In this document: piece after piece, positions 6,596 through 12,739 of the stretch
Position numbering within the stretch: position 1 is the stretch's first letter
How the letters are laid out: every line of letters starts with the position of its first letter
The notes under the pieces: generated by a model
The model's input: only the letters and a program-made list of their open reading frames with translations
What the model was told of the DNA's origin: nothing
Databases searched by the model: none
Made by a program: the position numbers and the translations under genes
NCBI GenBank assembly: GCA_017537105.1
Contig: JAFWBZ010000378.1
Span: 1-13,647, forward strand
Reading direction: 5' to 3'
Origin: Clostridia bacterium
Lineage (GTDB): Bacteria; Bacillota; Clostridia; Christensenellales; Aristaeellaceae
Length of the DNA stretch: 13,647 bases

Positions 6596-8113
6596 GTGAG
6601 CAAGAGTTTTTCTCGCAGAACCTTCCTGAAGGGTGCGGCGGCCGGCGTGGCCGGTGTGGCCGCGATGGGACTGGCCGGCGCGCCCGTGCTGGCGGAAGAG
6701 GCGGAATCCTGGGACCTTGAGACCGACGTGCTGGTGGTCGGCGCCGGCGGCGCGGGCGTATCCGCGGCGGCCGAGGCGGCCCTGGCGGGCGCCCGGGTGC
6801 TGGTGCTGGAGAAGGCCGGACTCATCGGCGGCACCACCAACTTCTCCGGCGGCGTCATGCAGGCGGCGGGCACCAAGTACCAGAAGGAATTCACCAAGTA
6901 TCAGGACGACACCCCCGAGAAGCACGCCGCGCTGTGGATCAAGGCCGGCGAGGGCACCGTGGATGAGGAGCTGGTGACGGATCTGGCCAACGGCGCGCCA
7001 GGACACATCGACTGGCTCGCGGACACCTGCGGCCTCAAGTGGACCAGCCTCTACGGCCACTGCCACATCCCCTACGTGGAGGAGGAGCTGATGGCGGACC
7101 GCATCCACGTGTATGAGGGCGGCGGCGGCATCGGCAGCGGCGGCATCTTCGTGCGGGCGACCTGGGCTGTGGCCGAGGCCAACGGCGCGGAGCTTCAGCT
7201 GAATACCGAGGTCAAGAAGCTGCTTCAGGATGCGGACGGCGTCGTCACCGGCGTCATTGCCGAGCAGGATGGCAAGGAGCTTCGCGTGAAGGCCGAAAAG
7301 GGCGTCATCCTCTGCACCGCCTCCATCGATCACAACCTGGACATGGCCAAGCGACTGAGCCCCCAGCAGTACTACGACCTGAACAACTCCACGGTCATGA
7401 GCGCGGCGACGGACACCGGCGACGGCATTCGCATGGGCATGGAGATCGGCGCGGACGTCTCGGGCTTCGGCGGCTGCATCGACTTCTGCGCCAAGACCGG
7501 CGCGGCGACCAGCAACCAGATCCCGCTGTTCCCGAGCTTCATCGTGAACCAGCAGGGCCTGCGCTTCGTCTGCGAGGATGCGACCTACGCCTATCACTAT
7601 CGCGCCATCTTCCAGCAGACCGTGGCGCTGGACGGCCCCACCTACATGATCTTTGGCAACAGCACCTTCAGCGATCCAGCGACCGTGTGGACCGAGGAGA
7701 GCGCGAAGGCGGACGTCGAGGCGGGCGCCCTGTACACCGCCGAGACCATCGAGGCGCTGGCCGAGCAGATCGGCGTTCCTGCGGCCAACCTCAAGCTGCA
7801 GCTCGACCTGTGGAACCAGTATGCCGCCGCCGGCGAGGATGCCCAGTTCGGGCGCAAGACGGGCCTGGCGGAGATCACCGGTCCCTTCTACGCCTATAAG
7901 AACGTGGCGGCCAACCTGGGCTCCCTGGGCGGACTGAAGATCAACGTCAACGCCGAGGTCATCGACGTCAACGGCAACGTCATTCCGCACCTCTATGCCG
8001 CGGGCCTGAATGCCGGCGGCTGGATCGGGCCGTACTACCCGGGCAGCGGCACGGCGGTCATGGGCACCGTGCACTGGGGCCGCAAGGCCGGCGCGGCCGC
8101 CGCGGCGAACTGA
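6596..8113 (+). CDS. Tat-exported FAD-binding flavoprotein (FAD_binding_2 family), substrate unknown
   Basis: The 505-residue product starts at GTG 6596, with AAAGGAGA at 6581-6588 upstream. It opens with a textbook twin-arginine signal, SRRTFLK (residues 6-12), and a VLA/EE cleavage region near residue 33. The FAD-binding GAGGAG lies at 49-54, the ribose-binding glutamate is near residue 72, and GGTTNFSGG follows at 78-86. It belongs to the broad fumarate reductase/ketosteroid dehydrogenase superfamily. Unlike the protein at 1858-3987 it has no FMN-binding domain, so electrons would have to come from a separate partner. The C-terminal YPGSG (481-485) is nearer to ketosteroid-dehydrogenase-type proteins than to the HGANRLGG block of fumarate reductases. 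Substrate and direction (reduction or oxidation) are not known. It appears monocistronic. Confidence 0.85.
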   Translation: MSKSFSRRTFLKGAAAGVAGVAAMGLAGAPVLAEEAESWDLETDVLVVGAGGAGVSAAAEAALAGARVLVLEKAGLIGGTTNFSGGVMQAAGTKYQKEFTKYQDDTPEKHAALWIKAGEGTVDEELVTDLANGAPGHIDWLADTCGLKWTSLYGHCHIPYVEEELMADRIHVYEGGGGIGSGGIFVRATWAVAEANGAELQLNTEVKKLLQDADGVVTGVIAEQDGKELRVKAEKGVILCTASIDHNLDMAKRLSPQQYYDLNNSTVMSAATDTGDGIRMGMEIGADVSGFGGCIDFCAKTGAATSNQIPLFPSFIVNQQGLRFVCEDATYAYHYRAIFQQTVALDGPTYMIFGNSTFSDPATVWTEESAKADVEAGALYTAETIEALAEQIGVPAANLKLQLDLWNQYAAAGEDAQFGRKTGLAEITGPFYAYKNVAANLGSLGGLKINVNAEVIDVNGNVIPHLYAAGLNAGGWIGPYYPGSGTAVMGTVHWGRKAGAAAAAN

Positions 8114-8148
8114 GCCTGAACAGACGACAAAGAGAGAAAACGACAAGG

Positions 8149-8175
8149 CCGGCGCGGGTCATCGACCCGCGCCGG
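8149..8175. terminator. Perfect 12-bp hairpin after the second flavoprotein gene
   Basis: CCGGCGCGGGTC (8149-8160) and GACCCGCGCCGG (8164-8175) pair perfectly around ATC. It lies 35 nt past the flavoprotein stop. The plus-strand side lacks a T run, whereas the minus-strand side is followed by a T-rich stretch, so it may mainly back up termination of the leftward ribosomal operon or act as a 3' stabilising stem. Confidence 0.65.
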
Positions 8176-8213
8176 TTCAGAAGGCAGAAAACAAGGCTCT
8201 TTTCAACGATCAA

Positions 8214-8243
8214 AGCGCCGCCCCGCGTATGCGGGACGGCGCT
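8214..8243 (-). terminator. Terminator of the rpsF-ssb-rpsR operon
   Basis: The arms 8243-8231 and 8226-8214 form a 13-position stem (one mismatch) around a 4-nt loop, 19 bp past the rpsR stop. On the minus strand the stem is followed by the T-containing sequence TTGATCGTT. Confidence 0.75.
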
Positions 8244-8262
8244 CGATTTGGCTGTACCGGCC

Positions 8263-8517
8263 TCAGTCGGACACGTACGGCATCAGGGCGATGGTACGGG
8301 CGCGCTTGATGGCGGTGGACAGCTGGCGCTGGTGCTTGGCGCAGGTGCCGGTCATGCGGCGGGGCAGGATCTTGCCGCGCTCGCTGGTGAAACGGCGAAG
8401 ACGATTGACATCCTTGTAATCGATGTGCTGGATCTTATCTACGCAAAAAGCACAAACCTTCCTGCGCGGCTTGCGGCCACGGGGACGGCGAATGCGCTCG
8501 CCACGATCTTCAGACAT
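8263..8517 (-). CDS. rpsR: 30S ribosomal protein bS18
   Basis: The 84-residue protein binds 16S rRNA next to bS6 on the small-subunit platform. The N-terminus is basic (RRPRGRKPRRK, residues 10-20), followed by the characteristic YKDVNRLRRFTSERGKI segment (34-50) and the core TGTCAKHQRQLSTAIKRAR (56-74). Cysteines C22 and C25 (CAFC) with C59 and H62 could bind a metal, matching cysteine-containing variants of S18. AGGAGG at 8531-8526 is 8 nt before the ATG. It is the last gene of the cluster but is separated from ssb by 265 bp of repeat-containing DNA, which is unusually far. Confidence 0.98.
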   Translation of the reverse strand: MSEDRGERIRRPRGRKPRRKVCAFCVDKIQHIDYKDVNRLRRFTSERGKILPRRMTGTCAKHQRQLSTAIKRARTIALMPYVSD

Positions 8518-8576
8518 GGTTCGTTCCTCCTTTTCGGATTATAGGGGATGCTCGCGGCATTCCCAAAGAAGAAAGG

Positions 8577-8595
8577 CGGGAAACGGGGTTTCCCG
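8577..8595. repeat. Perfect 8-bp hairpin in the ssb-rpsR spacer
   Basis: CGGGAAAC (8577-8584) and GTTTCCCG (8588-8595) pair perfectly around GGG. Read on the transcribed minus strand it is followed by CCTTTCTTCTTT, resembling a weak terminator or attenuator upstream of rpsR. A second perfect 5-bp stem, GCTGC/GCAGC, lies at 8600-8615. Confidence 0.5.
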
Positions 8596-8630
8596 GGATG
8601 CTGCGAAAGTGCAGCGGCAGTTTCCGGCTT

Positions 8631-8667
8631 CGGCGGCCCGCTTTCGCGTGGACGTCGACAACCGGGG
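8631..8667. repeat. 37-bp direct repeat, copy 1 (rpsR side)
   Basis: This 37-bp segment begins CGGCGGCCCGC, contains GACGTCGAC and ends AACCGGGG. An identical copy lies at 8746-8782, 115 bp away. The flanks are also partly alike (both are preceded by GCAGTTT at a similar distance), so the two are diverged copies of a longer unit of about 115 bp. No transposase or target duplication is visible. Confidence 0.9.
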
Positions 8668-8745
8668 CCCGACGAAACAGTCCGCAAGGGACAGCCTGCC
8701 GGAAAGGTGCCCGGTTAGCCAAAATGCGGAAGCAGTTTGGCGGGT

Positions 8746-8782
8746 CGGCGGCCCGCTTTCGCGTGGACGTCGACAACCGGGG
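8746..8782. repeat. 37-bp direct repeat, copy 2 (ssb side)
   Basis: This copy is identical over 37 bp to 8631-8667. Its edge touches the ssb stop codon (8783-8785) exactly. The remaining spacer (8518-8782) holds no supportable gene; open frames across it translate the repeat and have no family resemblance. Confidence 0.9.
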
Positions 8783-9216
8783 TCAGAAGGGAAGCTCGTC
8801 GTCGTCAACCTCGGTGAAATCGTTCATCGACGGCGGGGCGGGCTGGGCAGGCGGCGGGGTAGGGCCGTTGTCGCGTCGCGGCTGGGCTCCGGTTCCCTCA
8901 TCGCGGCTGCCGAGGGCCTCGATGTTGTCGGCGATGATTTCGGTCACATAGCGCTTGGAGCCGTCCTGCGCATCATAGGAACGGTTCTGAATGCTGCCTT
9001 CCACGGCAATCCGACGCCCCTTGGAGAGGTAGCGGTTGCAGAAGTCAGCGGTCTGGCGCCAGGCGATGATGGTGAAGAAGTCCGCCTCGCGCACGCCCTG
9101 CTGTTGGCAAAGCGGCGCTGCACGGCCAGGCGGAAGGTCGACTGGGAGATTCCGCTCTGAGTGGTGCGGGCCTCCGGATCATTGGCAAGGTTGCCGATCA
9201 GGATGACTTTGTTCAT
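8783..9216 (-). pseudogene. ssb: Single-stranded DNA-binding protein, frameshifted in this sequence
   Basis: SSB coats single-stranded DNA during replication and repair. The first frame (start ATG 9216, AAGGAAGG 7 nt upstream) gives a typical OB-fold start, MNKVILIGNLANDPEARTTQ, up to RRFAN (residue 38, codon ending 9103). It then derails. The other frame continues correctly with QGVREADFFTIIAWRQTADF through a short Pro-rich linker to the DDDELPF tip that recruits partner proteins. One missing base at about 9102-9103 (AAC-AG where AAC-CAG is expected) explains everything; restoring it gives about 144 residues, a normal length. No slippery heptamer is seen at the junction. It is either a sequencing or assembly error, or a real lesion tolerated because another ssb exists. 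The gene lies 29 nt after rpsF. Confidence 0.9.
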
Positions 9217-9245
9217 AACAACACCTTCCTTTGTAAGGTCGGTCG

Positions 9246-9734
9246 TTATTCGGCTTCCGATTCGGGCTTTTCGTCGTCAACGATTTCAGCGGCAGGGGCG
9301 GGCTCAGCCTCGACGGCGGGAGCAGCTTCCTCGACGGGCGCAGCGGCCTCAGCGGGAGCGGCTTCCTCGGCGGGAGCAGCGGCCTCAGCGGGAGCGGCAG
9401 CCTCGCGCGGAGCGTAGGGCTTCAGGGGCTCGCGCTTGGCGGGCAGCTCGCCTTCGTACTTCACGGTCAGATAGCGCAGCACGCTGTCGGAAATCTTCAT
9501 GTTACGCTCGATTTCACGGGGCAGATCGGCGGGCGCCTTGATGTACATCAGCACATAGTAGCCCTCGGTCTTGTACTGGATGGCGTAGGCCAGGCGGCGC
9601 TTGCCCCACTCGTCCACGCGATCCACTTCACCGCCATTCTTCTTCACGAGATCGGAAAAACGGTTGATCAGCTCGGTCCTCGCGGAATCCTCCAGCGTCG
9701 GATCGATTACGTACATGACTTCATACTGGTTCAT
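9246..9734 (-). CDS. rpsF: 30S ribosomal protein bS6 with long acidic Ala/Pro/Glu tail
   Basis: bS6 pairs with bS18 on the small-subunit platform. Residues 1-95 are a standard bS6 fold: MNQYEVMYVIDPTLED at the start, RLAYAIQYKTEGYYVLMY (47-64) in the middle and SVLRYLTVKYE (84-94). The protein is 162 residues, against about 95-100 for most bS6. The extra residues 111-162 are built from AAPAEE-like repeats ending in an acidic stretch. The ATG at 9734 has AGGAGG (9749-9744) 9 nt upstream. It is first in the rpsF-ssb-rpsR cluster, with its own promoter and a structured leader that may mediate feedback control. Confidence 0.97.
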   Translation of the reverse strand: MNQYEVMYVIDPTLEDSARTELINRFSDLVKKNGGEVDRVDEWGKRRLAYAIQYKTEGYYVLMYIKAPADLPREIERNMKISDSVLRYLTVKYEGELPAKREPLKPYAPREAAAPAEAAAPAEEAAPAEAAAPVEEAAPAVEAEPAPAAEIVDDEKPESEAE

Positions 9735-9745
9735 GTCTTTTCACC

Positions 9746-9787
9746 TCCTTATGGACTTCGGCCACGATCGGTTCATCGTGGCAAGGA
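9746..9787 (-). promoter_or_regulatory. rpsF leader structure, candidate S6:S18 autoregulatory element
   Basis: In the minus-strand leader an 8-bp perfect stem, GCCACGAT/ATCGTGGC (9782-9775 with 9768-9761), closes a GAACCG loop. Directly beneath it TCCTT (9787-9783) can pair with AAGGA (9750-9746), which is part of the Shine-Dalgarno site, leaving a 10-nt bulge (9760-9751). If the top stem is 7 bp, a CCG opens the bulge. The S6:S18 complex is known to bind leader RNA with a conserved CCG in a bulge next to a hairpin, and this fold would hide the ribosome site. I have not compared it with the published consensus. Confidence 0.5.
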
Positions 9788-9800
9788 TGCGCCACAGACT

Positions 9801-9829
9801 ATTATACCGCATTCCGGCTGCGCTTTCAA
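9801..9829 (-). promoter_or_regulatory. rpsF operon promoter
   Basis: On the minus strand TTGAAA (9829-9824), a 17-bp spacer and TATAAT (9806-9801) form a strong promoter, leaving a leader of about 60 nt before rpsF. Confidence 0.8.
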
Positions 9830-9945
9830 TGATAAATTGTGAGTTTTTTGCAACATTTTACAGAATCCCGCGCCTGTTCGGGGAGTGGAGCGCCGGGTGC
9901 GGGGAACGCGGCGGAAATTTTCTGAAAGAAAATTTAACAAATAAA

Positions 9946-9974
9946 TTGACAAGTGGATATTTTACAGTTATACT
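9946..9974 (+). promoter_or_regulatory. Promoter of the DUF1508 gene
   Basis: A perfect TTGACA (9946-9951), a 17-bp spacer and TATACT (9969-9974) lie in an AT-rich patch. A TATAAT at 9974-9979 is too far from the -35 box to be the preferred -10. With the rpsF promoter it accounts for the divergent intergenic region 9735-10016, in which no gene was seen. Confidence 0.75.
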
Positions 9975-10016
9975 ATAATAAAGGAATATGATTAACAATG
10001 AAGGGGGATCTTCCTG

Positions 10017-10388
10017 ATGGCGGGCAAATTTGTGATCATGACAGCCAAGAACGGCGAATTTACCTTTAACCTCAAGGCTTCCAACGGCGAAGTCATCCTG
10101 ACGGCATCCGAAACCTATACCAGCATGAGCGCGTGCGAAAACGGCATCGCATCCGTCAAAAAGAACGCGCTGGCCCCTATCGAGGACCAGACCCGCGAGG
10201 AGAGCCAGGCCAATCCGAAGTACGAGCTGTATCAGGACAAGGCGGGCGAGTTCCGCTTCCGCCTGAAGGCCGGCAACGCCCAGATCATCGGCAAGTCCGA
10301 GGGCTACAAGGCCAAGGCCAGTGCCAAGAAAGGCATCGCTTCCATCGGCAAGAACGCGCCGGATGCGCCGGTGATCGTGCAGGAATAA
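10017..10388 (+). CDS. YegP/UPF0339-type protein with two DUF1508 repeats
   Basis: The 123-residue product contains two copies of the short DUF1508 unit. The first (residues about 3-53) includes GEFTFNLKASNGEVIL and GIASVKKNA; the second (about 67-115) includes GEFRFRLKAGNAQIIGKSEGY and GIASIGKNA. The tandem arrangement is the one seen in YegP-type proteins. Their function is not established, so no role is assigned. AAGGGGG at 10001-10007 lies 9 nt before the ATG. The gene has its own promoter and a strong terminator and so stands alone, divergent from rpsF. There is no signal peptide or membrane segment. Confidence 0.9.
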   Translation: MAGKFVIMTAKNGEFTFNLKASNGEVILTASETYTSMSACENGIASVKKNALAPIEDQTREESQANPKYELYQDKAGEFRFRLKAGNAQIIGKSEGYKAKASAKKGIASIGKNAPDAPVIVQE

Positions 10389-10408
10389 TTGAAACCATCG
10401 AGCGCTGT

Positions 10409-10459
10409 GCGCCGGGCCGCCCCCAAAGGAAAGGGCCGCCCGGCGCTTCGCATTTCTTG
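10409..10459 (+). terminator. Terminator of the DUF1508 gene
   Basis: GCGCCGGGCCGCCC (10409-10422) pairs with GGGCCGCCCGGCGC (10433-10446) with one mismatch, followed by a T-containing tail. The tail runs into the -35 box of the next promoter, so terminator and promoter are packed together. Confidence 0.8.
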
Positions 10460-10486
10460 ACACCCTTCCGGGGCGGGGGGTATAAT
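10457..10486 (+). promoter_or_regulatory. Promoter of the PHP-DUF89-coaD operon
   Basis: Consensus TTGACA (10457-10462), an 18-bp very GC-rich spacer and consensus TATAAT (10481-10486), 38 bp before the first start codon. Confidence 0.8.
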
Positions 10487-10524
10487 GATAGAGAAACGTA
10501 AAAATAGAGCGGGAGGCAGGGCGC

Positions 10525-11337
10525 ATGGTTCCCAAATCCAACATCCACAGTCATACCACCTTCGTGGACGGCCGGGACACCGCCGAGGAGATGGTCCTGG
10601 CGGCGCTGCGCCTGGGTTTTCACACCCTGGGCTTTTCCGAACACGGCCACGCCGATTACGACGACTGTTCCATGACTCCTGCGCGGGAGCACGCCTACCG
10701 CGCGGAGATTCTGCGGCTGAAGGCAAAGTACGCCGGGCAGATCCACCTCCTGCTGGGATACGAGCACGACTGGCTCTCGCCCCCGAATTTTGAGGGATAT
10801 GAATATGTGATCGAATCCATTCACTACGCCCCGGCGGGCGGGGAGCTGTTTTCCATCGATCGGTCCCGGGAGGACCTGCAGCAGGCCGTCGAACGCCTCT
10901 TCGGCAGCGACCCCTACGCCATGTGCCGGACGTACTTTTCGCTGGTGTGCGAGTCCTGTCGGCGCACCCGCGCGGATGTGCTGGGGCACATCGAGCTGGT
11001 GATGAAGTTCAACGAGCGTCGGGACCTGTTCGACGACGCCGATCCCCGCTACCTGCGGGCGGCGCTGGAGGCCGCCGATTGCGCCGCGGAGAGCGGAAAG
11101 CTGGTGGAGATCAACACCGGCGCCGTGGCCCGGGGCTACCGCACCCGGCCCTATCCGGGGGAGGCGATGCTGCGGCGGCTGGCGGAGCGGGGCGCGCGGG
11201 TCATTCTCACCAGCGACTGCCACGATTCCCGCGTCCTGGACTGCGGCTTCGCGGACGCCGCGGCGCTGGCGAAGGCCTGCGGTTTCCGGACCGCGTGGCA
11301 GTATCGCGGCCCGCAGCTTGAGGAATATCTGTTGTAA
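10525..11337 (+). CDS. PHP-domain phosphatase, histidinol-phosphatase (HisJ/HisK)-like
   Basis: The 270-residue protein is a PHP-superfamily metal-dependent phosphoesterase. Metal-ligand motifs are in the expected order: NIHSHTTFVDG (6-16, ligands H8 and H10), SEHGH (38-42), GYEHD (78-82), SIHY (98-101), GHIELVMKFN (154-163) and SDCHD (230-234). Its length fits histidinol-phosphatases, which remove phosphate from L-histidinol phosphate. However, no other his gene is present, so a different phosphoester substrate is possible. The start has GGGAGG (10511-10516) 8 nt upstream. Only 14 nt separate it from the DUF89 gene, so it is the first gene of an operon with DUF89 and coaD. Confidence 0.85.
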   Translation: MVPKSNIHSHTTFVDGRDTAEEMVLAALRLGFHTLGFSEHGHADYDDCSMTPAREHAYRAEILRLKAKYAGQIHLLLGYEHDWLSPPNFEGYEYVIESIHYAPAGGELFSIDRSREDLQQAVERLFGSDPYAMCRTYFSLVCESCRRTRADVLGHIELVMKFNERRDLFDDADPRYLRAALEAADCAAESGKLVEINTGAVARGYRTRPYPGEAMLRRLAERGARVILTSDCHDSRVLDCGFADAAALAKACGFRTAWQYRGPQLEEYLL

Positions 11338-11351
11338 GGGGTGTAAGTATA

Positions 11352-12254
11352 TTGATCAGGGGATTCTCGGCGGAGTGCATGGCCTGCGTCGTCGGCAGGC
11401 GGCATCGGTCCATGCCCCAGGACTGGACCGGGGAGCGCCGGGCGGCCTACCTGCGCGAGGTGATGCGCACCATCCTGGAGGCAGATCCGGACGAACCCTC
11501 GCCCTCGGTGGTCCGGCGCATCGACCGGCTGTCGGAGGAATGGGGCATTCCCGGGCGGGATTTCGGCGAAGCCAAGCGGGTGTGGAACCGGAAGATGCTG
11601 GCCCTGGCGCCGGCGCTGCGGGAGGAGATCCGCATCGCACCGGACCCGCTGGCCCGCGCGGTGCAGTTCGCCCGCATCGCCAACTACATCGACTTCGGGG
11701 CGCTGGCCGAGGTCAGCGAGGAGCAGCTGATGGCGCTGCTGCGCCGCGCGCCGGAGGAGGATTTGGACCCCGCGGAGTACGACTGCCTGCGCCGGGACCT
11801 GTGCGCGGCGGACACCCTGGCGTACCTGACGGACAACTGCGGCGAGATCGTGCTGGATTTGCTGCTGCTGGAGCAGATCCGCGCGCTTCGCCCCTCGATC
11901 CGGGCGACGGTCATCGCCCGGGGACAGCCGGTCAGCAACGACGCGACGGCGGAGGACGCCCGCGAGATCGGCATGGACGCCGTCGCGGAGGTCCTGGGCA
12001 ACGGCAACGGCCTGATGGGCACCTTCCTGGAGGCGATGGATCCCCTCGCCCGGGCGCGGCTCGAGGGCGCGGACGTGGTCCTCGCCAAGGGACTGGCGAA
12101 CTTCGAGACGCTGGTGGGCTGCGGCCGGAACGTCTATTACCTCTTCCTCTGCAAGTGCGAAAACTTCGAGCGGCTCTTTCACATGCGGCGCATGCATGGC
12201 GTGCTGGCCAACGACCGCAGACTCACCAACGAGATGGAGGGAATGCTGCAATGA
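11352..12254 (+). CDS. DUF89-family metal-dependent phosphatase (ARMT1-like fold)
   Basis: The 300-residue protein matches the stand-alone prokaryotic DUF89 type: an N-terminal ECMAC (residues 8-12, CxxC), ARIANYIDFG (107-116), TDNCGEIVLDLLLLE (160-174, likely metal ligands D161 and N162), SND (195-197) and AKGLANFE (245-252, ligand region). DUF89 proteins are metal-dependent phosphatases linked to metabolite damage control; the DUF89 domain of PANK4 acts on 4'-phosphopantetheine and its oxidised forms. The start is TTG at 11352 with AAGGGG (11336-11341) 10 nt upstream, overlapping the stop of the PHP gene. The stop codon overlaps the coaD start (ATGA), so the two are probably translationally coupled. 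Substrate not proven. Confidence 0.88.
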   Translation: MIRGFSAECMACVVGRRHRSMPQDWTGERRAAYLREVMRTILEADPDEPSPSVVRRIDRLSEEWGIPGRDFGEAKRVWNRKMLALAPALREEIRIAPDPLARAVQFARIANYIDFGALAEVSEEQLMALLRRAPEEDLDPAEYDCLRRDLCAADTLAYLTDNCGEIVLDLLLLEQIRALRPSIRATVIARGQPVSNDATAEDAREIGMDAVAEVLGNGNGLMGTFLEAMDPLARARLEGADVVLAKGLANFETLVGCGRNVYYLFLCKCENFERLFHMRRMHGVLANDRRLTNEMEGMLQ

Positions 12255-12730
12255 ACGCCCTGCGCAAAGCCCTGTATGCGGGCTCCTTCGACCCCTACAC
12301 CTGCGGCCACCACGACATCGTGCGCAAGGCCGCGCGGCTGTTCGACCAGGTGGACGTGGTGATTGGCGTCAACGTCCGCAAGGCGCGCTGCTTTGACGCC
12401 GCCGCCATGCGGGATGCCATGCAGGCGCTGTTCGACGCCGAGGGGCTCGACAACGTCTGCGCCGTGATCTACGACGGCCTCGTGGCCGACTACTGCGCCG
12501 AGCACGGCATCGCCTACTACGTGCGCGGGCTGCGCAGCGCCACCGATTACGCCTACGAGGAGGGCAACGCGCAGGTGAACCGCATGCTCAACCCCGCGCT
12601 GGAGACCGTCTACCTCCGGGCCGACGAGCCCGCCCTGTCCTCCAGCATGGTGCGCGAACTGCTGGCCTTCGGAAAAGACGTGGGCGCGTATGTGCCCGCG
12701 CCCGTGCTGCGGGTGATTGAGGGGGAATAA
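12251..12730 (+). CDS. coaD: Pantetheine-phosphate adenylyltransferase (PPAT)
   Basis: CoaD transfers AMP from ATP to 4'-phosphopantetheine, giving dephospho-CoA, the penultimate step of CoA synthesis. The 159-residue length is normal. Nucleotidyltransferase motifs are intact: AGSFDPYTCGHHD (10-22) with the TxGH signature at 17-20, the YYVRGLRSATDYAYE block, and LSSSMVRE (129-136), equivalent to the ISSTxxR motif. The ATG at 12251 overlaps the DUF89 stop by 4 nt, and GGAGGG (12236-12241) lies 9 nt upstream. In many Firmicutes coaD follows rsmD; here it sits behind two phosphatases, which is unusual. Confidence 0.97.
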   Translation: MNALRKALYAGSFDPYTCGHHDIVRKAARLFDQVDVVIGVNVRKARCFDAAAMRDAMQALFDAEGLDNVCAVIYDGLVADYCAEHGIAYYVRGLRSATDYAYEEGNAQVNRMLNPALETVYLRADEPALSSSMVRELLAFGKDVGAYVPAPVLRVIEGE

Positions 12731-12739
12731 AAGGTTTAT

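Noticed and set aside
6404..8146. A 580-codon minus-strand frame opposite the second flavoprotein
   Set aside because: It is antisense to a gene with clear FAD motifs, it crosses the divergent promoter region, and it has no family resemblance.
8631..8782. A short CRISPR-like array
   Set aside because: There are only two copies, the flanks between them are themselves partly repeated, and there are no cas genes.
8510..8808. Small open frames in the ssb-rpsR spacer, possibly a short protein
   Set aside because: Several overlapping frames are open only because of the GC-rich repeat. The Arg/Pro-rich translations start without ribosome sites.
9095..9110. Programmed ribosomal frameshifting in ssb
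   Set aside because: No X-XXY-YYZ slippery heptamer or downstream pseudoknot was seen, and one missing base explains the break more simply.
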